Of a DNA stretch of 64,000 bases, positions 1 through 8,677 are shown piece after piece. This DNA is from Pseudomonas nitroreducens TX1 (GTDB lineage Bacteria; Pseudomonadota; Gammaproteobacteria; Pseudomonadales; Pseudomonadaceae). Position 1 is the stretch's first letter. Each line of letters starts with the position of its first letter. The stretch spans positions 293,049 to 357,048 of the forward strand of contig NZ_AMZB01000136.1 in the NCBI RefSeq assembly GCF_000313755.1. The letters run 5' to 3'. A program made the translations under genes and the position numbers. Under the pieces are notes generated by a model. It was not told the origin of the DNA and did no database searches. It worked only from the letters and a program-made list of their open reading frames with translations.

Positions 1-563
1 CGCGCCAGCAGGTCGACTTCGAGGTTGACCAGGCGACCACCGCGGTAGTCGGCCATGATGGTCTCCTGCACGGTGTGCGGGACGATGGTCAGCTCGAATT
101 CGGCGCCGTTGACCGCGTTCACCGTCAGGCTGGTGCCGTCTACGGTGATCGAGCCCTTGAGCGCGATGTACTTGGCCAGCTCGCGCGGCGCGCGCACGGT
201 GAACTGGATGGCGCGGGCGTTTTCCTCGTGCTTGACGATCTCGCCGACGCCGTCGACGTGGCCGCTGACCAGGTGGCCGCCCAGGCGGGTGGTCGGGGTC
301 AGGGCCTTTTCCAGGTTCACCCGGCTGCCGATCTTGAGTTGTGCGAAGGCGGTACGCGCCAGCGTCTCGCGGCTGACGTCGGCCCAGAAGCCGTCGCCGG
401 GCAGTTCCACCGCCGTCAGGCAGATGCCGTTGACCGCGATGCTGTCGCCGAGTTTGACATCGGCGAGGTCGAGCTTGCCGGTCTTCACGTACAGACGCAC
501 GTCACCGCCCTTGGGGGTGATGGCCGCGATGGTGCCGATGGATTCGATTATGCCGGTGAACAT
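1..563 (-). CDS. ribC: Riboflavin synthase alpha subunit, C-terminus cut by window edge
   Basis: The enzyme dismutates two 6,7-dimethyl-8-ribityllumazine molecules into riboflavin, the last step of the pathway. The first 187 residues are visible. The N-terminal MFTGIIESIG, SIAVNGICLT at about 41-50 and GGHLVSGHVDGVG at about 95-107 are hallmarks of the two lumazine-binding barrels. The family is usually about 213-220 residues, so roughly 30 are missing off the window. The ATG at 561-563 has GGGAGG six bases upstream. It follows ribD and the FMN riboswitch on the same strand, so flavin feedback is expected. A 27-codon ORF overlaps its start. The gene is also called ribE in other naming schemes. 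Confidence 0.93.
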   Translation of the reverse strand, partial: MFTGIIESIGTIAAITPKGGDVRLYVKTGKLDLADVKLGDSIAVNGICLTAVELPGDGFWADVSRETLARTAFAQLKIGSRVNLEKALTPTTRLGGHLVSGHVDGVGEIVKHEENARAIQFTVRAPRELAKYIALKGSITVDGTSLTVNAVNGAEFELTIVPHTVQETIMADYRGGRLVNLEVDLLA

Positions 564-631
564 GTGGCCTCCCACACGGCAAGGGCCGTTAGCCGGCAAG
601 GCCGCGTAGCCAACTGGGAAAGATGATGCAT
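548..631 (-). CDS. 27-codon upstream ORF overlapping the ribC start
   Basis: A short frame begins at an ATG (629-631) preceded by AGGAG and ends at TAA (548-550), 16 bases inside ribC in another frame. The peptide starts MHHLSQLATRP and ends TCSPA. I do not recognise it. The overlap means ribosomes ending here would pass the ribC start, so it may couple translation to ribC. It could equally be chance, because no homologue comparison was possible. Confidence 0.35.
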   Translation of the reverse strand: MHHLSQLATRPCRLTALAVWEATCSPA

Positions 632-641
632 GTGGCGAACT

Positions 642-663
642 CCTGTTTTGGTTAAAAAACAGG
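642..663 (-). promoter_or_regulatory. Inverted repeat next to the upstream ORF ribosome site
   Basis: On the minus strand CCTGTTTT and AAAACAGG form an 8-bp stem around a TTAACC loop. The 3' arm overlaps the AGGAG that would serve the 27-codon ORF, so the hairpin could hide that ribosome site. It is not a classic terminator, because the U run lies in the 5' arm. It sits between the FMN riboswitch and ribC. Confidence 0.45.
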
Positions 664-720
664 GCATATCGATCGAAGGGACTTCTCGGGCGCGCGCAGG
701 CACGCCCCGATGGCTCATCC

Positions 721-877
721 CGTTCTCTCTTCATCCGGACTATGACCGTCGGCCCCGGAATCACACCGGGTCTGCTGACCCTGGCCATCCGGCGAACCGG
801 TCTGGACAGGCGCTCGCGGGCTAGACGCATTGCGCGTCATTACCGCCGGTGGGGACTTTCACCCCGCCCTGAGAACG
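721..877 (-). promoter_or_regulatory. FMN riboswitch (RFN element)
   Basis: Read on minus, the segment contains the conserved RFN core: GGGGTGAAAGTCCCCACC, then GGCGGTAATG, then CCCGGTGTGATTCCGGGG and GTCATAGTCCGGATG, in the right order and spacing. RFN elements bind FMN and shut down riboflavin genes. It lies downstream of ribD and upstream of ribC, so it can control ribC and the genes beyond it without touching ribD. A GC-rich hairpin follows (about 687-711) with no U tract, which suggests translational rather than intrinsic-terminator control. Confidence 0.95.
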
Positions 878-1002
878 TCAATCGCGGTCGTTACAGCGTC
901 GACCGCGTGTGGCGTTTTACCACAGGCCGGCGCAAGTCGGAAGCTTCCTATGGATCGCTCAGCACCTGTCGACAGGCCGATGACGACAGCGCCGGCGCGC
1001 CA

Positions 1003-2103
1003 TCACAGTGGTCTGGCGGTGACCAGCCAGTCGTCACCCACGGCACGGATGTCGACGATCTTCAGCTCGCGGGATTCGCTCATGCGCTCCAGCGGCAGCT
1101 CCAGCAGCGGCCGCGCGGAGGAGCCGAGCAGCTTGGGCGCCATGAAAATGCTGTATTCGTCCACTAGGCCGAGACGGGCAAAGGCACCCGCCAGGCGCGG
1201 GCCGGCCTCCACGAGAACCTCGTTGATGCCACGGCGGCCGAGCTCACTGAGCAGTGCCAGCAGGTCGACCTGACCATCGAGGCCGGCAAGGTTCAGCAAT
1301 TCATGGCCGACCACGGCGTAGTTCGGGTCGTCCTGGGTGCTCACCACCAGCGCCGGGCCGGCCTGGAAGAAGGTGGCGGTCAGCGGCACGCGCAGGCGCC
1401 CGTCGATCAGCACGCGCAGCGGCCGGCGCCGGGCGGCCAGTTCAGTCTGCTCGGCATCCAGGCCCAGCTCGTCCGGTCGCACGGTCAGGCGGGCATCGTC
1501 GGTCAGCACGGTATCCGCGCCGGACAGCACCACGCTGGACTGCGCGCGCAGCCGTTGCACGGCACGCCGCGCCGCCGGGCCGGTGATCCACTGGCTCTCG
1601 CCGCTGGCCATGGCGGTGCGGCCGTCCAGGCTCATCGCCAGCTTCACACGGACGAACGGCAGGCCGGTTTCCATGCGCTTCAGGAAGCCGACGTTCAGTG
1701 CGCGGGCTTCGCCCTCCAGTACGCCGGAGCGCGTCTGGATGCCGGCTTCGGCAATACGCTTCATGCCGCTGCCGGCCACTTGCGGGTTCGGGTCCTGCAT
1801 GGCCGCCACCACGCGGGCAAGGCCGGCGCCGATCAGCGCATCGGCGCACGGCGGCGTGCGGCCGAAGTGGCTGCAGGGCTCCAGGGTGACATAGGCGGTA
1901 GCACCACGGGCTTTGTCACCGGCCTGGCGCAGGGCGTGGACTTCCGCATGGGGCTCGCCGGCGCGCATGTGCCAGCCTTCACCGACCACCTCGCCATCGC
2001 GGACGATGACGCAGCCGACGCGCGGGTTGGGATGGGTCGTGTACCAGCCCTTGCGCGCCAGCTCAATGGCGCGGGCCATCCACTGCTCATCCATACCACT
2101 CAT
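1003..2103 (-). CDS. ribD: Bifunctional deaminase/reductase RibD
   Basis: A 366-residue protein for two middle riboflavin steps: deamination of the pyrimidine intermediate, then NADPH reduction of the ribosyl side chain. The N-terminal deaminase shows HPNPRVG at 24-30 and zinc ligands His52 (HAEVHA), Cys77 and Cys86 ([12 protein letters not shown]). The C-terminal reductase starts near residue 150 ([13 protein letters not shown]). Length is normal. The ATG overlaps the nrdR stop as ATGA, so the two are translationally coupled. A second in-frame ATG three codons later is possible. Confidence 0.95.
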   Translation of the reverse strand: MSGMDEQWMARAIELARKGWYTTHPNPRVGCVIVRDGEVVGEGWHMRAGEPHAEVHALRQAGDKARGATAYVTLEPCSHFGRTPPCADALIGAGLARVVAAMQDPNPQVAGSGMKRIAEAGIQTRSGVLEGEARALNVGFLKRMETGLPFVRVKLAMSLDGRTAMASGESQWITGPAARRAVQRLRAQSSVVLSGADTVLTDDARLTVRPDELGLDAEQTELAARRRPLRVLIDGRLRVPLTATFFQAGPALVVSTQDDPNYAVVGHELLNLAGLDGQVDLLALLSELGRRGINEVLVEAGPRLAGAFARLGLVDEYSIFMAPKLLGSSARPLLELPLERMSESRELKIVDIRAVGDDWLVTARPL

Positions 2104-2564
2104 TCCTTGGATGGCTCGCGGGCCAAGCGCTCGATTTCCTCGCGGAACTCGTTGAGGTCCTGGAAGCGTCGGTACACCGAGGCGAAGCGGATGTAGGCGA
2201 CTTCGTCGAGCTTCTGCAGTTCGGCCATCACCAGTTCGCCGAGCACCCGCGACTTGATCTCGCGCTCGCCGGTGGCGCGCAGCTTGTGCTTGATATGCGC
2301 CATCGCCTCTTCCAACCGCTCGATGCTCACGGGGCGCTTTTCCAGAGCGCGCTGCATGCCGGCGCGCAACTTGTCCTCGTCGAAGGGCTGACGGCTGCCG
2401 TCCTGCTTGATCAGGCGCGGCATGACCAGCTCGGCGGTCTCGAAGGTGGTGAAACGCTCACCGCAGGCCAGGCACTCGCGGCGCCGGCGGACCTGGTCGC
2501 CCTCGGCGACCAGGCGCGAATCGATGACTTTGGTGTCGTGGGCGCCGCAGAAAGGACAGTGCAT
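2100..2564 (-). CDS. nrdR: Transcriptional repressor NrdR
   Basis: A 154-residue repressor of ribonucleotide reductase genes that senses ATP and dATP. The zinc ribbon uses Cys3, Cys6, Cys31 and Cys34 (CPFCG, CLACG), followed by an ATP-cone domain from about residue 49 to 139. It is first in a nrdR-ribD-ribC arrangement, as in other Pseudomonas. Length is typical. The divergent lipoprotein gene starts about 150 bases away. Confidence 0.95.
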   Translation of the reverse strand: MHCPFCGAHDTKVIDSRLVAEGDQVRRRRECLACGERFTTFETAELVMPRLIKQDGSRQPFDEDKLRAGMQRALEKRPVSIERLEEAMAHIKHKLRATGEREIKSRVLGELVMAELQKLDEVAYIRFASVYRRFQDLNEFREEIERLAREPSKE

Positions 2565-2713
2565 GGCGAGTATTGGGCAGTCTTGTCGGAAGAATGGGTA
2601 AGAGGCTCATGGTAGCGCATCGACTGGCCGAAGAAACCCCGCTCCCACGAGACAAGCCGCAGGCATTAGGCTATATAGGCGCCCGCCTGGAATCTGTTGC
2701 GATGGAGCCCGCC

Positions 2714-3169
2714 ATGTTCGCCCGTCTGCTCTGCCTGTCCCTTACCATCCTGCTGGCCGCCTGCGCCAGCGAGAAGCCCGCGCCGGCCGCCCAGCCGGTC
2801 ACCGTCAAAAAGCAATCGACTTCCCCGCTGAACGAGCCGCTGCCGGCCAACATGCGCGCCCTCAGCGGCCAGCTCAGCAGCTCCCAGGGCTTCCTGCCGG
2901 CCGGCAGCGAAGTGGAGCTGGCGCTGCTGGTGATCGACCAGCGCGACCGCCCGCAACAGCTGCTCTCCAGCGAAAAAATGATCGCCACCGGCCAGGCCCT
3001 GCCATTCCGCGTGGTATTCAATCCGCAGTCCTTCCCGGCCGGCGCTCGCGTCGAACTGCACGGCCGCGTCTCGCAGTCCGGCCAGTTGGCCTGGCGCCTG
3101 CCGCCGGTGCGCATCACCCAGCCGGAAACCCGCGCCCTGGGCGAACTGCGCCTGGAGCGCGCGCCGTGA
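2714..3169 (+). CDS. YbaY-type outer-membrane lipoprotein
   Basis: About 151 residues. Residues 1-16 are a lipoprotein signal peptide and LLAAC gives the lipidated Cys17. The rest is a small beta-rich domain with [11 protein letters not shown] and [11 protein letters not shown], as in the YbaY/YscW lipoprotein family. The start at 2714 is chosen because GGAG lies six bases upstream; an ATG at 2702 would add four residues. The stop overlaps the GTG start of the next gene. No precise function is known. Confidence 0.8.
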   Translation: MFARLLCLSLTILLAACASEKPAPAAQPVTVKKQSTSPLNEPLPANMRALSGQLSSSQGFLPAGSEVELALLVIDQRDRPQQLLSSEKMIATGQALPFRVVFNPQSFPAGARVELHGRVSQSGQLAWRLPPVRITQPETRALGELRLERAP

Positions 3170-3825
3170 CGCCGCCGCTTTCCCTGCAGAAGGCCCTCGG
3201 TGAACTGCTCGGCGACGCGCGGCTGTCCGCCGAGACGTTGCCCGGTACCGACATCCGTCTCTGGCTGATCGACGCGCAGAACATGGACCGCGAGTTCAGC
3301 CCCGACGAGACCCGGCGCATCCTCGAAGAACCGCCCTACTGGTGCTTCTGCTGGGCCAGCGGCCTGGTGCTCGCGCACTGGCTCGCCGAGAAGCCCGAAT
3401 GGGTACGCGGCAGGCGCGTGCTGGATTTCGGCGCGGGCTCGGGCATTGCAGCCATCGCCGCGGCCAAGGCCGGCGCCGCCGAGGTGGTGGCCTGCGACCT
3501 CGACCCGCTGGCGCTGGACGCCTGCCGTGCCAACGCCGAACTGAACGGCGTAGAGCTGACCTATTCGGCGGACTTTTTCCAGGAGCAGGACCGCTACGAC
3601 CTGATCATCGTCGCCGACGTGCTCTACGACCGCGCCAACCTGCCGCTGCTGGACGAGTTCCTCAGCCGTGGCCGCGAAGCCCTGGTCGCCGATTCGCGGG
3701 TCCGCGACTTCAGCCATCCGCTGTACCAGCGCCTGGGGATTCTCGACGGCTGCACCTGGCCGGACCTGGCCGAACCGGCCGAGTTTCGCCATGTGAGCCT
3801 CTACCACGCTCGACGGGAGGCGTAG
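3166..3825 (+). CDS. Class I SAM-dependent methyltransferase
   Basis: A 219-residue methyltransferase starting with GTG and overlapping the lipoprotein stop by four bases. Motif I is [10 protein letters not shown] at 85-94, the acidic motif ACDLDP is at 109-114, and a [11 protein letters not shown] strand follows. The [10 protein letters not shown] stretch near residue 57 resembles the protein-lysine methyltransferases of the ETF-beta/METTL20-like group, so a protein substrate is plausible. The substrate is inferred only. Confidence 0.8.
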   Translation: MTPPLSLQKALGELLGDARLSAETLPGTDIRLWLIDAQNMDREFSPDETRRILEEPPYWCFCWASGLVLAHWLAEKPEWVRGRRVLDFGAGSGIAAIAAAKAGAAEVVACDLDPLALDACRANAELNGVELTYSADFFQEQDRYDLIIVADVLYDRANLPLLDEFLSRGREALVADSRVRDFSHPLYQRLGILDGCTWPDLAEPAEFRHVSLYHARREA

Positions 3826-3830
3826 CTTTT

Positions 3831-3922
3831 CTGTAGGAGCGAGCTTGCTCGCGAACCATGACACTACGCCGATTGATCTGGCGTGCGCGGATGGTTGTTC
3901 GCGAGCAAGCTCGCTCCTACAG
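3831..3922. repeat. REPIN: two inverted REP sequences
   Basis: CTGTAGGAGCGAGCTTGCTC at the left and its inverted copy at the right (GAGCAAGCTCGCTCCTACAG) flank a spacer of about 40 bases. Such REP doublets are non-autonomous elements mobilised by RAYT transposases in Pseudomonas. It fills the gap between the methyltransferase and cnoX. Confidence 0.93.
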
Positions 3923-4002
3923 GTCACCGGTTGTATCCGTGCAAGGGCGCCCCCACTTATAGTGGCAATCACCTCCATCGCCCCACTCGATTCGGGATTC
4001 CC

Positions 4003-4872
4003 ATGAGCGATACGCCCTACATCTTCGACGCCAGCATCGCCAACTTCGATCAGGTCGTCATCGAGAACTCCTTCCACAAGCCGGTCCTGGTGGACTTCTG
4101 GGCCGACTGGTGCGCCCCGTGCAAGGCGCTGATGCCGCTGCTGGCGCAGATCACCGAGTCCTACCAGGGCGAACTGCTGCTGGCCAAGGTCAACTGCGAT
4201 GTCGAGCAGGACATCGTGATGCGTTTCGGCATCCGCAGCCTGCCCACCGTGGTGCTGTTCAAGGACGGCCAGCCGGTGGACGGCTTCGCCGGCGCGCAGC
4301 CCGAATCGGCGATCCGCCAGATGCTCGAACAGCACGTGCAACCGCCCGCCCCGGCCGCCGGCAATCCGCTGGAGCTGGCGCAGGCCGCCTTCAACGAAGG
4401 CCGCTTCGCCGACGCCGAGGCGCAACTGAAAGTGCTGCTGGGCGAGGACAACACCAACGCTGCCGCGCTGATCCTCTACGCCCGCTGCCTTGCCGAACGG
4501 GGCGAGCTGGGTGAAGCCGAGACGGTGCTCGACGCCGTGAAGGGCGACGACCACAAGCAGGCACTGGCCGCTGCCAAGGCCCAGCTGACCTTCCTGCGCC
4601 AAGCCGCCGACCTGCCCGACGCCGCCACGCTGAAAACCCGCCTGGCCGCCGACGCCAACGACGACGAAGCCACCTACCAGTTGGCCATCCAGCAACTGGC
4701 CCGCCAACAGTACGAGGCGGCGCTGGACGCCCTGCTCAAGCTGTTCGTACGCAACCGCAGCTACGGCGAGGACCTCCCGCGCAAGACGCTGGTCCAGGTG
4801 TTCGACCTGCTGGGCAACGACCACCCGCTGGTGATCACCTACCGCCGCAAATTGGCGAACGTACTGTACTGA
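4003..4872 (+). CDS. cnoX: Thioredoxin-TPR chaperedoxin (CnoX/YbbN-like)
   Basis: A 289-residue cytoplasmic protein with a thioredoxin domain (residues about 8-110) and a C-terminal tetratricopeptide region rich in Ala and Leu helices. The active site is W36-C37-A38-P39-C40, a full CxxC pair. E. coli CnoX lacks a complete pair, so this version may be redox-active. The family shields proteins from chlorine stress and passes them to GroEL. The start at 4003 matches the beginning of the domain; the upstream in-frame sequence lies in a REPIN. Confidence 0.9.
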   Translation: MSDTPYIFDASIANFDQVVIENSFHKPVLVDFWADWCAPCKALMPLLAQITESYQGELLLAKVNCDVEQDIVMRFGIRSLPTVVLFKDGQPVDGFAGAQPESAIRQMLEQHVQPPAPAAGNPLELAQAAFNEGRFADAEAQLKVLLGEDNTNAAALILYARCLAERGELGEAETVLDAVKGDDHKQALAAAKAQLTFLRQAADLPDAATLKTRLAADANDDEATYQLAIQQLARQQYEAALDALLKLFVRNRSYGEDLPRKTLVQVFDLLGNDHPLVITYRRKLANVLY

Positions 4873-4877
4873 CGAAA

Positions 4878-4902
4878 AAGGCGCCGCAAGGCGCCTTTTT
4901 TC
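4878..4902. terminator. Intrinsic terminator between converging genes
   Basis: GGCGCC and GGCGCC pair around a GCAA loop and are flanked by A and T runs on both sides, so the hairpin can work for cnoX and for the gene converging from 5274. Confidence 0.9.
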
Positions 4903-4920
4903 TTTCTGCACGTCTCCCGG

Positions 4921-5274
4921 CTACTCCTCTGCCCAAGTGAACACCTGCACACCCTCGCGCACCTCGATCTTCACCTTCGGGCTGTGCCGCAGGCGCACCA
5001 GCAATCCCTTTGCCGCCCCGGAACTGCCCGTCAGCGCCGCCAGTTCTTCCAGCAATTGAGGTCCTTCGCTGCTGCCACTGCGCCGCAACAGGTCCTGCGC
5101 GGCCAGCCACAGCTGATCCACGGGCGCGCCGGCTGCCGGTGTCGGCACAGCAGCGGCCGCAGGCGCTGCGGCAGCAACCGGCAGGCTCTGCCCCAGCCGT
5201 GCCCAATCGGCGTCATCCATCTCCAAGGTGAGGTCCACCGGCCATTCGCCAATGGTGCCCTTGATTCTCAGCAT
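4921..5274 (-). CDS. Conserved hypothetical protein, 117 aa
   Basis: No recognised domain. The N-terminal MLRIKGTIGEWPVDLTLEMD and a C-terminal block ending VQVFTWAEE flank an Ala/Pro-rich linker at about residues 33-50, suggesting two small folded parts. No signal peptide or membrane segment is seen. The ATG at 5274 is chosen because AGGAG sits about nine bases upstream; a longer frame exists but has no ribosome site. It converges on cnoX. Confidence 0.75.
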   Translation of the reverse strand: MLRIKGTIGEWPVDLTLEMDDADWARLGQSLPVAAAAPAAAAVPTPAAGAPVDQLWLAAQDLLRRSGSSEGPQLLEELAALTGSSGAAKGLLVRLRHSPKVKIEVREGVQVFTWAEE

Positions 5275-5361
5275 CACCCTTCTCCTCGCGCTGTTTCGCG
5301 CATGCTCCCACGGCATCGGCGCCACGCCAAACGCATGCTAAGCTGGCCTTAATTTTTCATC

Positions 5362-5376
5362 TGTTATAACGTAACA
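5362..5376. promoter_or_regulatory. Probable Zur box upstream of the zinc operon
   Basis: TGTTATAACGTAACA is an inverted repeat (TGTTA...TAACA) in an AT-rich patch 27 bases before the His-rich zinc protein gene. It resembles the GTTATN-type palindromes bound by the zinc repressor Zur. The matching P. aeruginosa operon is known to be zinc-responsive. Binding here is inferred. Confidence 0.75.
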
Positions 5377-5403
5377 AAATCATTCACCGGACCGGAGTCT
5401 CCC

Positions 5404-5979
5404 ATGCGCCCCCTGCTCCTCGCTGTTGCCCTGCTGCCCTTCGCTGTACAAGCCCACGACGAACATGAACACGGCAGCCTCGGCAAGCACGAGCATGGCG
5501 TCGCCCAACTCAACGTCGCCCTCGACGGCAAGACCCTGGAACTGGAGCTGGACAGCCCGGCGATGAACTTCGTCGGCTTCGAGCACGCCGCCGCCAGCGA
5601 CGCCGACAAGGCCACGGTCGCCGCCGTGCACGCCCAGCTCAAGCAGCCGCTGCAACTGCTCGCCCTGCCCGCCTCGGCCCAATGCAGCGTAAAGTCGGTG
5701 GACCTCTCCAGCCCGTTGTTCGGCGATGCGCCCAAGGCCGAAGTTCACGATCATGAACACGCCGATGGCGACCACGACGAGCACGAAGGCCACCAGCACG
5801 CCGACATCGATGCCCGCTATCAGCTGACCTGCGCCGAGCCTCAGCATCTGGCCGGCCTCGATTTCGCGCCGCTGTTCCAGCGATTCCCGGCGACCCAGAA
5901 GATTCAGGTACAACTGATCGGCCCCAGCGGCCAGCAAGGTGCAGAATTGACCGCTGCCAACCCGACCCTGAACTTCTGA
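5404..5979 (+). CDS. Periplasmic His-rich zinc protein (DUF2796, ZrgA-like)
   Basis: A 191-residue secreted protein. The signal peptide (1-17) ends at VQA. It is followed by HDEHEHGSLGKHEHG, and a second His/Asp cluster (DHEHADGDHDEHEG) lies around residues 116-130. These features fit the DUF2796 zinc-binding periplasmic family. It heads an operon with an ABC ATPase, an FtsX-like permease and a DUF3299 gene, behind a Zur-like box, so a role in zinc capture during starvation is likely. Confidence 0.88.
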   Translation: MRPLLLAVALLPFAVQAHDEHEHGSLGKHEHGVAQLNVALDGKTLELELDSPAMNFVGFEHAAASDADKATVAAVHAQLKQPLQLLALPASAQCSVKSVDLSSPLFGDAPKAEVHDHEHADGDHDEHEGHQHADIDARYQLTCAEPQHLAGLDFAPLFQRFPATQKIQVQLIGPSGQQGAELTAANPTLNF

Positions 5980-5994
5980 TCACGACGCGCTGAA

Positions 5995-6702
5995 ATGACC
6001 GCACTGCTCGAACTCGACAACCTCGGTTTCGCCTGGCCCGGCCAGGCGGAGCTGCTGGACATCCCCGCCTTCGCGCTGGCCCGTGGCGAAACCCTGTTCC
6101 TCAAGGGCCCGTCGGGCAGCGGCAAGACCACCCTGCTCGGCCTGCTCGGCGGCGTACAGCGCCCGCAGCGCGGCAGCGTGAAGCTGCTCGGCGAGGACAT
6201 CGCGCAGATGAAATCGGCACGCCGCGACCACTATCGCGTCGATCACACCGGCTACATCTTCCAGCAGTTCAACCTGCTGCCGTTCCTCTCGGTGCGGGAG
6301 AACGTCGAGCTGCCCTGTCATTTCTCCCACAGCCGTGCCGAGCGGGCGACCCTGCGCCACGGCAGCGTGGCCAAGGCGGCGCAAACGCTGCTCAAGCACC
6401 TGGGCCTGGGCGACCCCGCACTGATCGAACGCCGCGCCGACAGCCTGTCCATCGGCCAGCAGCAACGGGTCGCTGCCGCCCGCGCGCTGATCGGCCAGCC
6501 GGAACTGGTGATCGCCGACGAGCCGACCTCGGCGCTGGACGCCGACGCCCGCGAAGCCTTCCTCCAGCTGCTGTTCGCCGAGTGCCGCGAGGCCGGCGCC
6601 AGCCTGCTGTTCGTCAGCCACGACCAGAGCCTGGCGCCGCTGTTCGACCGCGCCGTCTCGCTCGCCGACCTCAACCGCGCCGCCCGCGCTCCGGGAATCT
6701 GA
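5995..6702 (+). CDS. ABC transporter ATP-binding protein
   Basis: A 235-residue ATPase with Walker A GPSGSGKTT at 38-46, a Q-loop in YIFQQFNLL, signature LSIGQQQRV and Walker B LVIADEPTSALD. It is of the LolD/MacB class, which pairs with FtsX-like permeases such as the next gene. Its place in the zinc operon suggests transport or mechanical work linked to zinc-starved growth; the substrate is unknown. Confidence 0.92.
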   Translation: MTALLELDNLGFAWPGQAELLDIPAFALARGETLFLKGPSGSGKTTLLGLLGGVQRPQRGSVKLLGEDIAQMKSARRDHYRVDHTGYIFQQFNLLPFLSVRENVELPCHFSHSRAERATLRHGSVAKAAQTLLKHLGLGDPALIERRADSLSIGQQQRVAAARALIGQPELVIADEPTSALDADAREAFLQLLFAECREAGASLLFVSHDQSLAPLFDRAVSLADLNRAARAPGI

Positions 6703-6704
6703 GC

Positions 6705-7970
6705 ATGTACCTGTTGCGCCTGGCGCTCGCCAGCCTGTCCAACCGCCGCTTCACCGCCCTGCTGACCATCTTTGCCATCGCCCTCTCCGCCTGCCTGCTG
6801 CTGGCGGTGGAGCGCGTGCGCACGGAGGCCAAGGCCAGCTTCGCCAGCACCATCTCCGGCACCGACCTGATCGTCGGCGCGCGCTCGGGGTCGGTGAACC
6901 TGTTGCTGTACTCGGTGTTCCGCATCGGCAACGCCACCAACAACATCCGCTGGGAAAGCTACGAGACGGTGACCCACAGCCCGCTGGTGAAGTGGGCGAT
7001 CCCGATTTCCCTGGGCGACTCGCACCGCGGCTACCGCGTCATGGGTACCGATACCGGCTACTTCGACCACTACCGCTTCGGCCGCGGGCAGACGCTGGAA
7101 CTCGCCGAGGGCCGTCCCTTCGGCCAGGACCTGTTCGACGTGGTACTGGGTGCGGAAGTCGCCGAAGCGCTGCACTACAAGCTCGGCGACCGGATCGTCC
7201 TGGCCCACGGCGTCAGCACCATCAGCCTGGTACAGCACGACGACAAGCCGTTCACCGTGGTCGGCATTCTCAAGCGCACCGGTACGCCGGTGGACCGCAC
7301 CCTGCACATCTCGCTGCAGGGCATGGAGGCACTGCACGTCGACTGGAAGAACGGCGTCCCCGCTCGCGGCGCCGACCGTGTCAGCGAAGACCAGGCACGC
7401 ACCATGAACCTGCAGCCCAAGGCGATCACCGCCTTCCTGCTGGGCCTGAAGAGCAAGGTGGCGACCTTCAGCCTGCAGCGGCAAATCAACGAATATGACG
7501 GCGAGCCGCTGATGGCGATCCTGCCGGGGGTGGCGCTGCAGGAGCTGTGGGGCCTGATGGGCACGGCGGAAAAGGCGCTGTTCGTGGTCTCGCTGTTCGT
7601 GGTGCTGACCGGACTGATCGGCATGCTCACGGCCATCCTCACCAGCCTCAACGAACGCCGCCGCGAAATGGCCATCCTGCGCTCGGTGGGCGCGCGGCCC
7701 TGGCATATCTTCAGCCTGCTGGTGGCGGAAGCCTTCGCCCTGGCGCTGGCGGGTGTGGCACTGGGCGTCGGGCTGCTCTATGCGGGCATCGCCGGCAGCC
7801 AGGGGTACGTGCAGGCGAACTACGGTATCTTCCTGCCATTGGCGCTGCCCAGCGCCTATGAATGGTCGCTGCTGGGCGGCATACTCCTGGCCGCGCTGCT
7901 GATCGGCTGTGTGCCGGCGTGGCGAGCCTACCGGCAATCGCTGGCCGATGGACTGTCGATTCGCCTTTGA
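6705..7970 (+). CDS. ABC permease of the FtsX/MacB family
   Basis: About 421 residues with four likely membrane helices: one at about 16-40 (ALLTIFAIALSACLLLAV) and three at the C-terminus (VVSLFVVLTGLIGML, LLVAEAFALALAGVALG, LGGILLAALLIG). A large periplasmic domain lies between helix 1 and helix 2, as in MacB-type exporters. ATG at 6705 follows the ATPase stop by two bases. It probably pairs with the upstream ATPase. Confidence 0.9.
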   Translation: MYLLRLALASLSNRRFTALLTIFAIALSACLLLAVERVRTEAKASFASTISGTDLIVGARSGSVNLLLYSVFRIGNATNNIRWESYETVTHSPLVKWAIPISLGDSHRGYRVMGTDTGYFDHYRFGRGQTLELAEGRPFGQDLFDVVLGAEVAEALHYKLGDRIVLAHGVSTISLVQHDDKPFTVVGILKRTGTPVDRTLHISLQGMEALHVDWKNGVPARGADRVSEDQARTMNLQPKAITAFLLGLKSKVATFSLQRQINEYDGEPLMAILPGVALQELWGLMGTAEKALFVVSLFVVLTGLIGMLTAILTSLNERRREMAILRSVGARPWHIFSLLVAEAFALALAGVALGVGLLYAGIAGSQGYVQANYGIFLPLALPSAYEWSLLGGILLAALLIGCVPAWRAYRQSLADGLSIRL

Positions 7971-8008
7971 GCCAGCCCCTGCGAGCCATCCCCGTGCAAG
8001 CCAGTCCG

Positions 8009-8542
8009 ATGAAAAAGAGCCCCATGCGCCGCCTGCTGTTCCTGCTGCTGCTTGCCACCAGCGCCGCCGTCTGGGCGGCGCCACGTGAGCTGACCTGGCC
8101 CGAACTGATTCCCGAAGGCGCACCACCACCGCCGCCTCCGGTGCCGCTGCACGATATGTCCAAGCTTTCCGATGTACTCAATTCGGAGAGTGGCCCGGCG
8201 GTGAAGCAGCAGATACCCAACGCACCCGTGGTACAGCAACTGGACGGCCAGGAAGTGAAGATGCCGGGCTACATCGTGCCCCTGGAAGTGGAGGAGGACG
8301 GCCAGACCGTTCGCGACTTCCTGTTGGTGCCCTATTACGGCGCCTGCATCCACGTGCCAGCGCCACCGTCCAACCAGATCGTCTATGTTCGAGGCGGCAA
8401 GGGCGTAAAAGTCGACGAGCTTTATCAACCCTTCTGGATCATCGGCACGATGAGCGTGAAGGCGATGGAAAGCGATCTCGCCGAGGCCGGCTACCAGATG
8501 CAGGCCAGCAGCATCGAACCCTACGAGTACACCGGCCAGTAA
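8009..8542 (+). CDS. DUF3299 periplasmic protein
   Basis: About 177 residues with an N-terminal signal peptide (MRRLLFLLLLATSAAVWA) and the DUF3299 core: MPGYIVPLEVEEDG, LLVPYYGACIHVPAPP and NQIVYV. The GACIH element places a Cys and a His close together, which might bind metal. It is last in the zinc operon, as in P. aeruginosa. Start 8009 (MKKSPMRR) is uncertain; 8024 also gives a full signal peptide. Confidence 0.85.
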   Translation: MKKSPMRRLLFLLLLATSAAVWAAPRELTWPELIPEGAPPPPPPVPLHDMSKLSDVLNSESGPAVKQQIPNAPVVQQLDGQEVKMPGYIVPLEVEEDGQTVRDFLLVPYYGACIHVPAPPSNQIVYVRGGKGVKVDELYQPFWIIGTMSVKAMESDLAEAGYQMQASSIEPYEYTGQ

Positions 8543-8593
8543 TGGTGCGGCGCTTTGCCGCACGCCTTGGCCCTCTGCGGTCTGGGGTCTTTA

Positions 8594-8634
8594 TTGAGCC
8601 AGGTCAAAAGTGTGCTTTTAGCGCTCTCTACTAT
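8594..8634 (+). promoter_or_regulatory. ANR/DNR-type promoter of oprG
   Basis: TTGAG-CCAG-GTCAA (8594-8607) matches the TTGAT-N4-ATCAA box of ANR/FNR regulators at 8 of 10 positions. A TACTAT -10 element lies at 8629-8634, which puts the box near -41.5, the usual activating position. oprG of P. aeruginosa is known to respond to low oxygen through ANR. Confidence 0.75.
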
Positions 8635-8677
8635 TCTGAGCACCAACACTTATACCAAAGAGATATTGGAGCTCATC

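Noticed and set aside
2671..4911. 746-codon open frame on minus
   Set aside because: Antisense to the lipoprotein, methyltransferase and cnoX genes, which have clear family motifs. The frame has no recognisable domain and reflects high GC at codon position 3.
6318..8129. 603-codon open frame on minus
   Set aside because: Antisense shadow of the zinc-operon ABC genes; its composition (Arg, Gln, His-rich) is typical of an antisense frame.
8545..8563. Hairpin after the DUF3299 gene as a terminator
   Set aside because: GTGCGGC and GCCGCAC pair well but no T run follows, so it is not listed.
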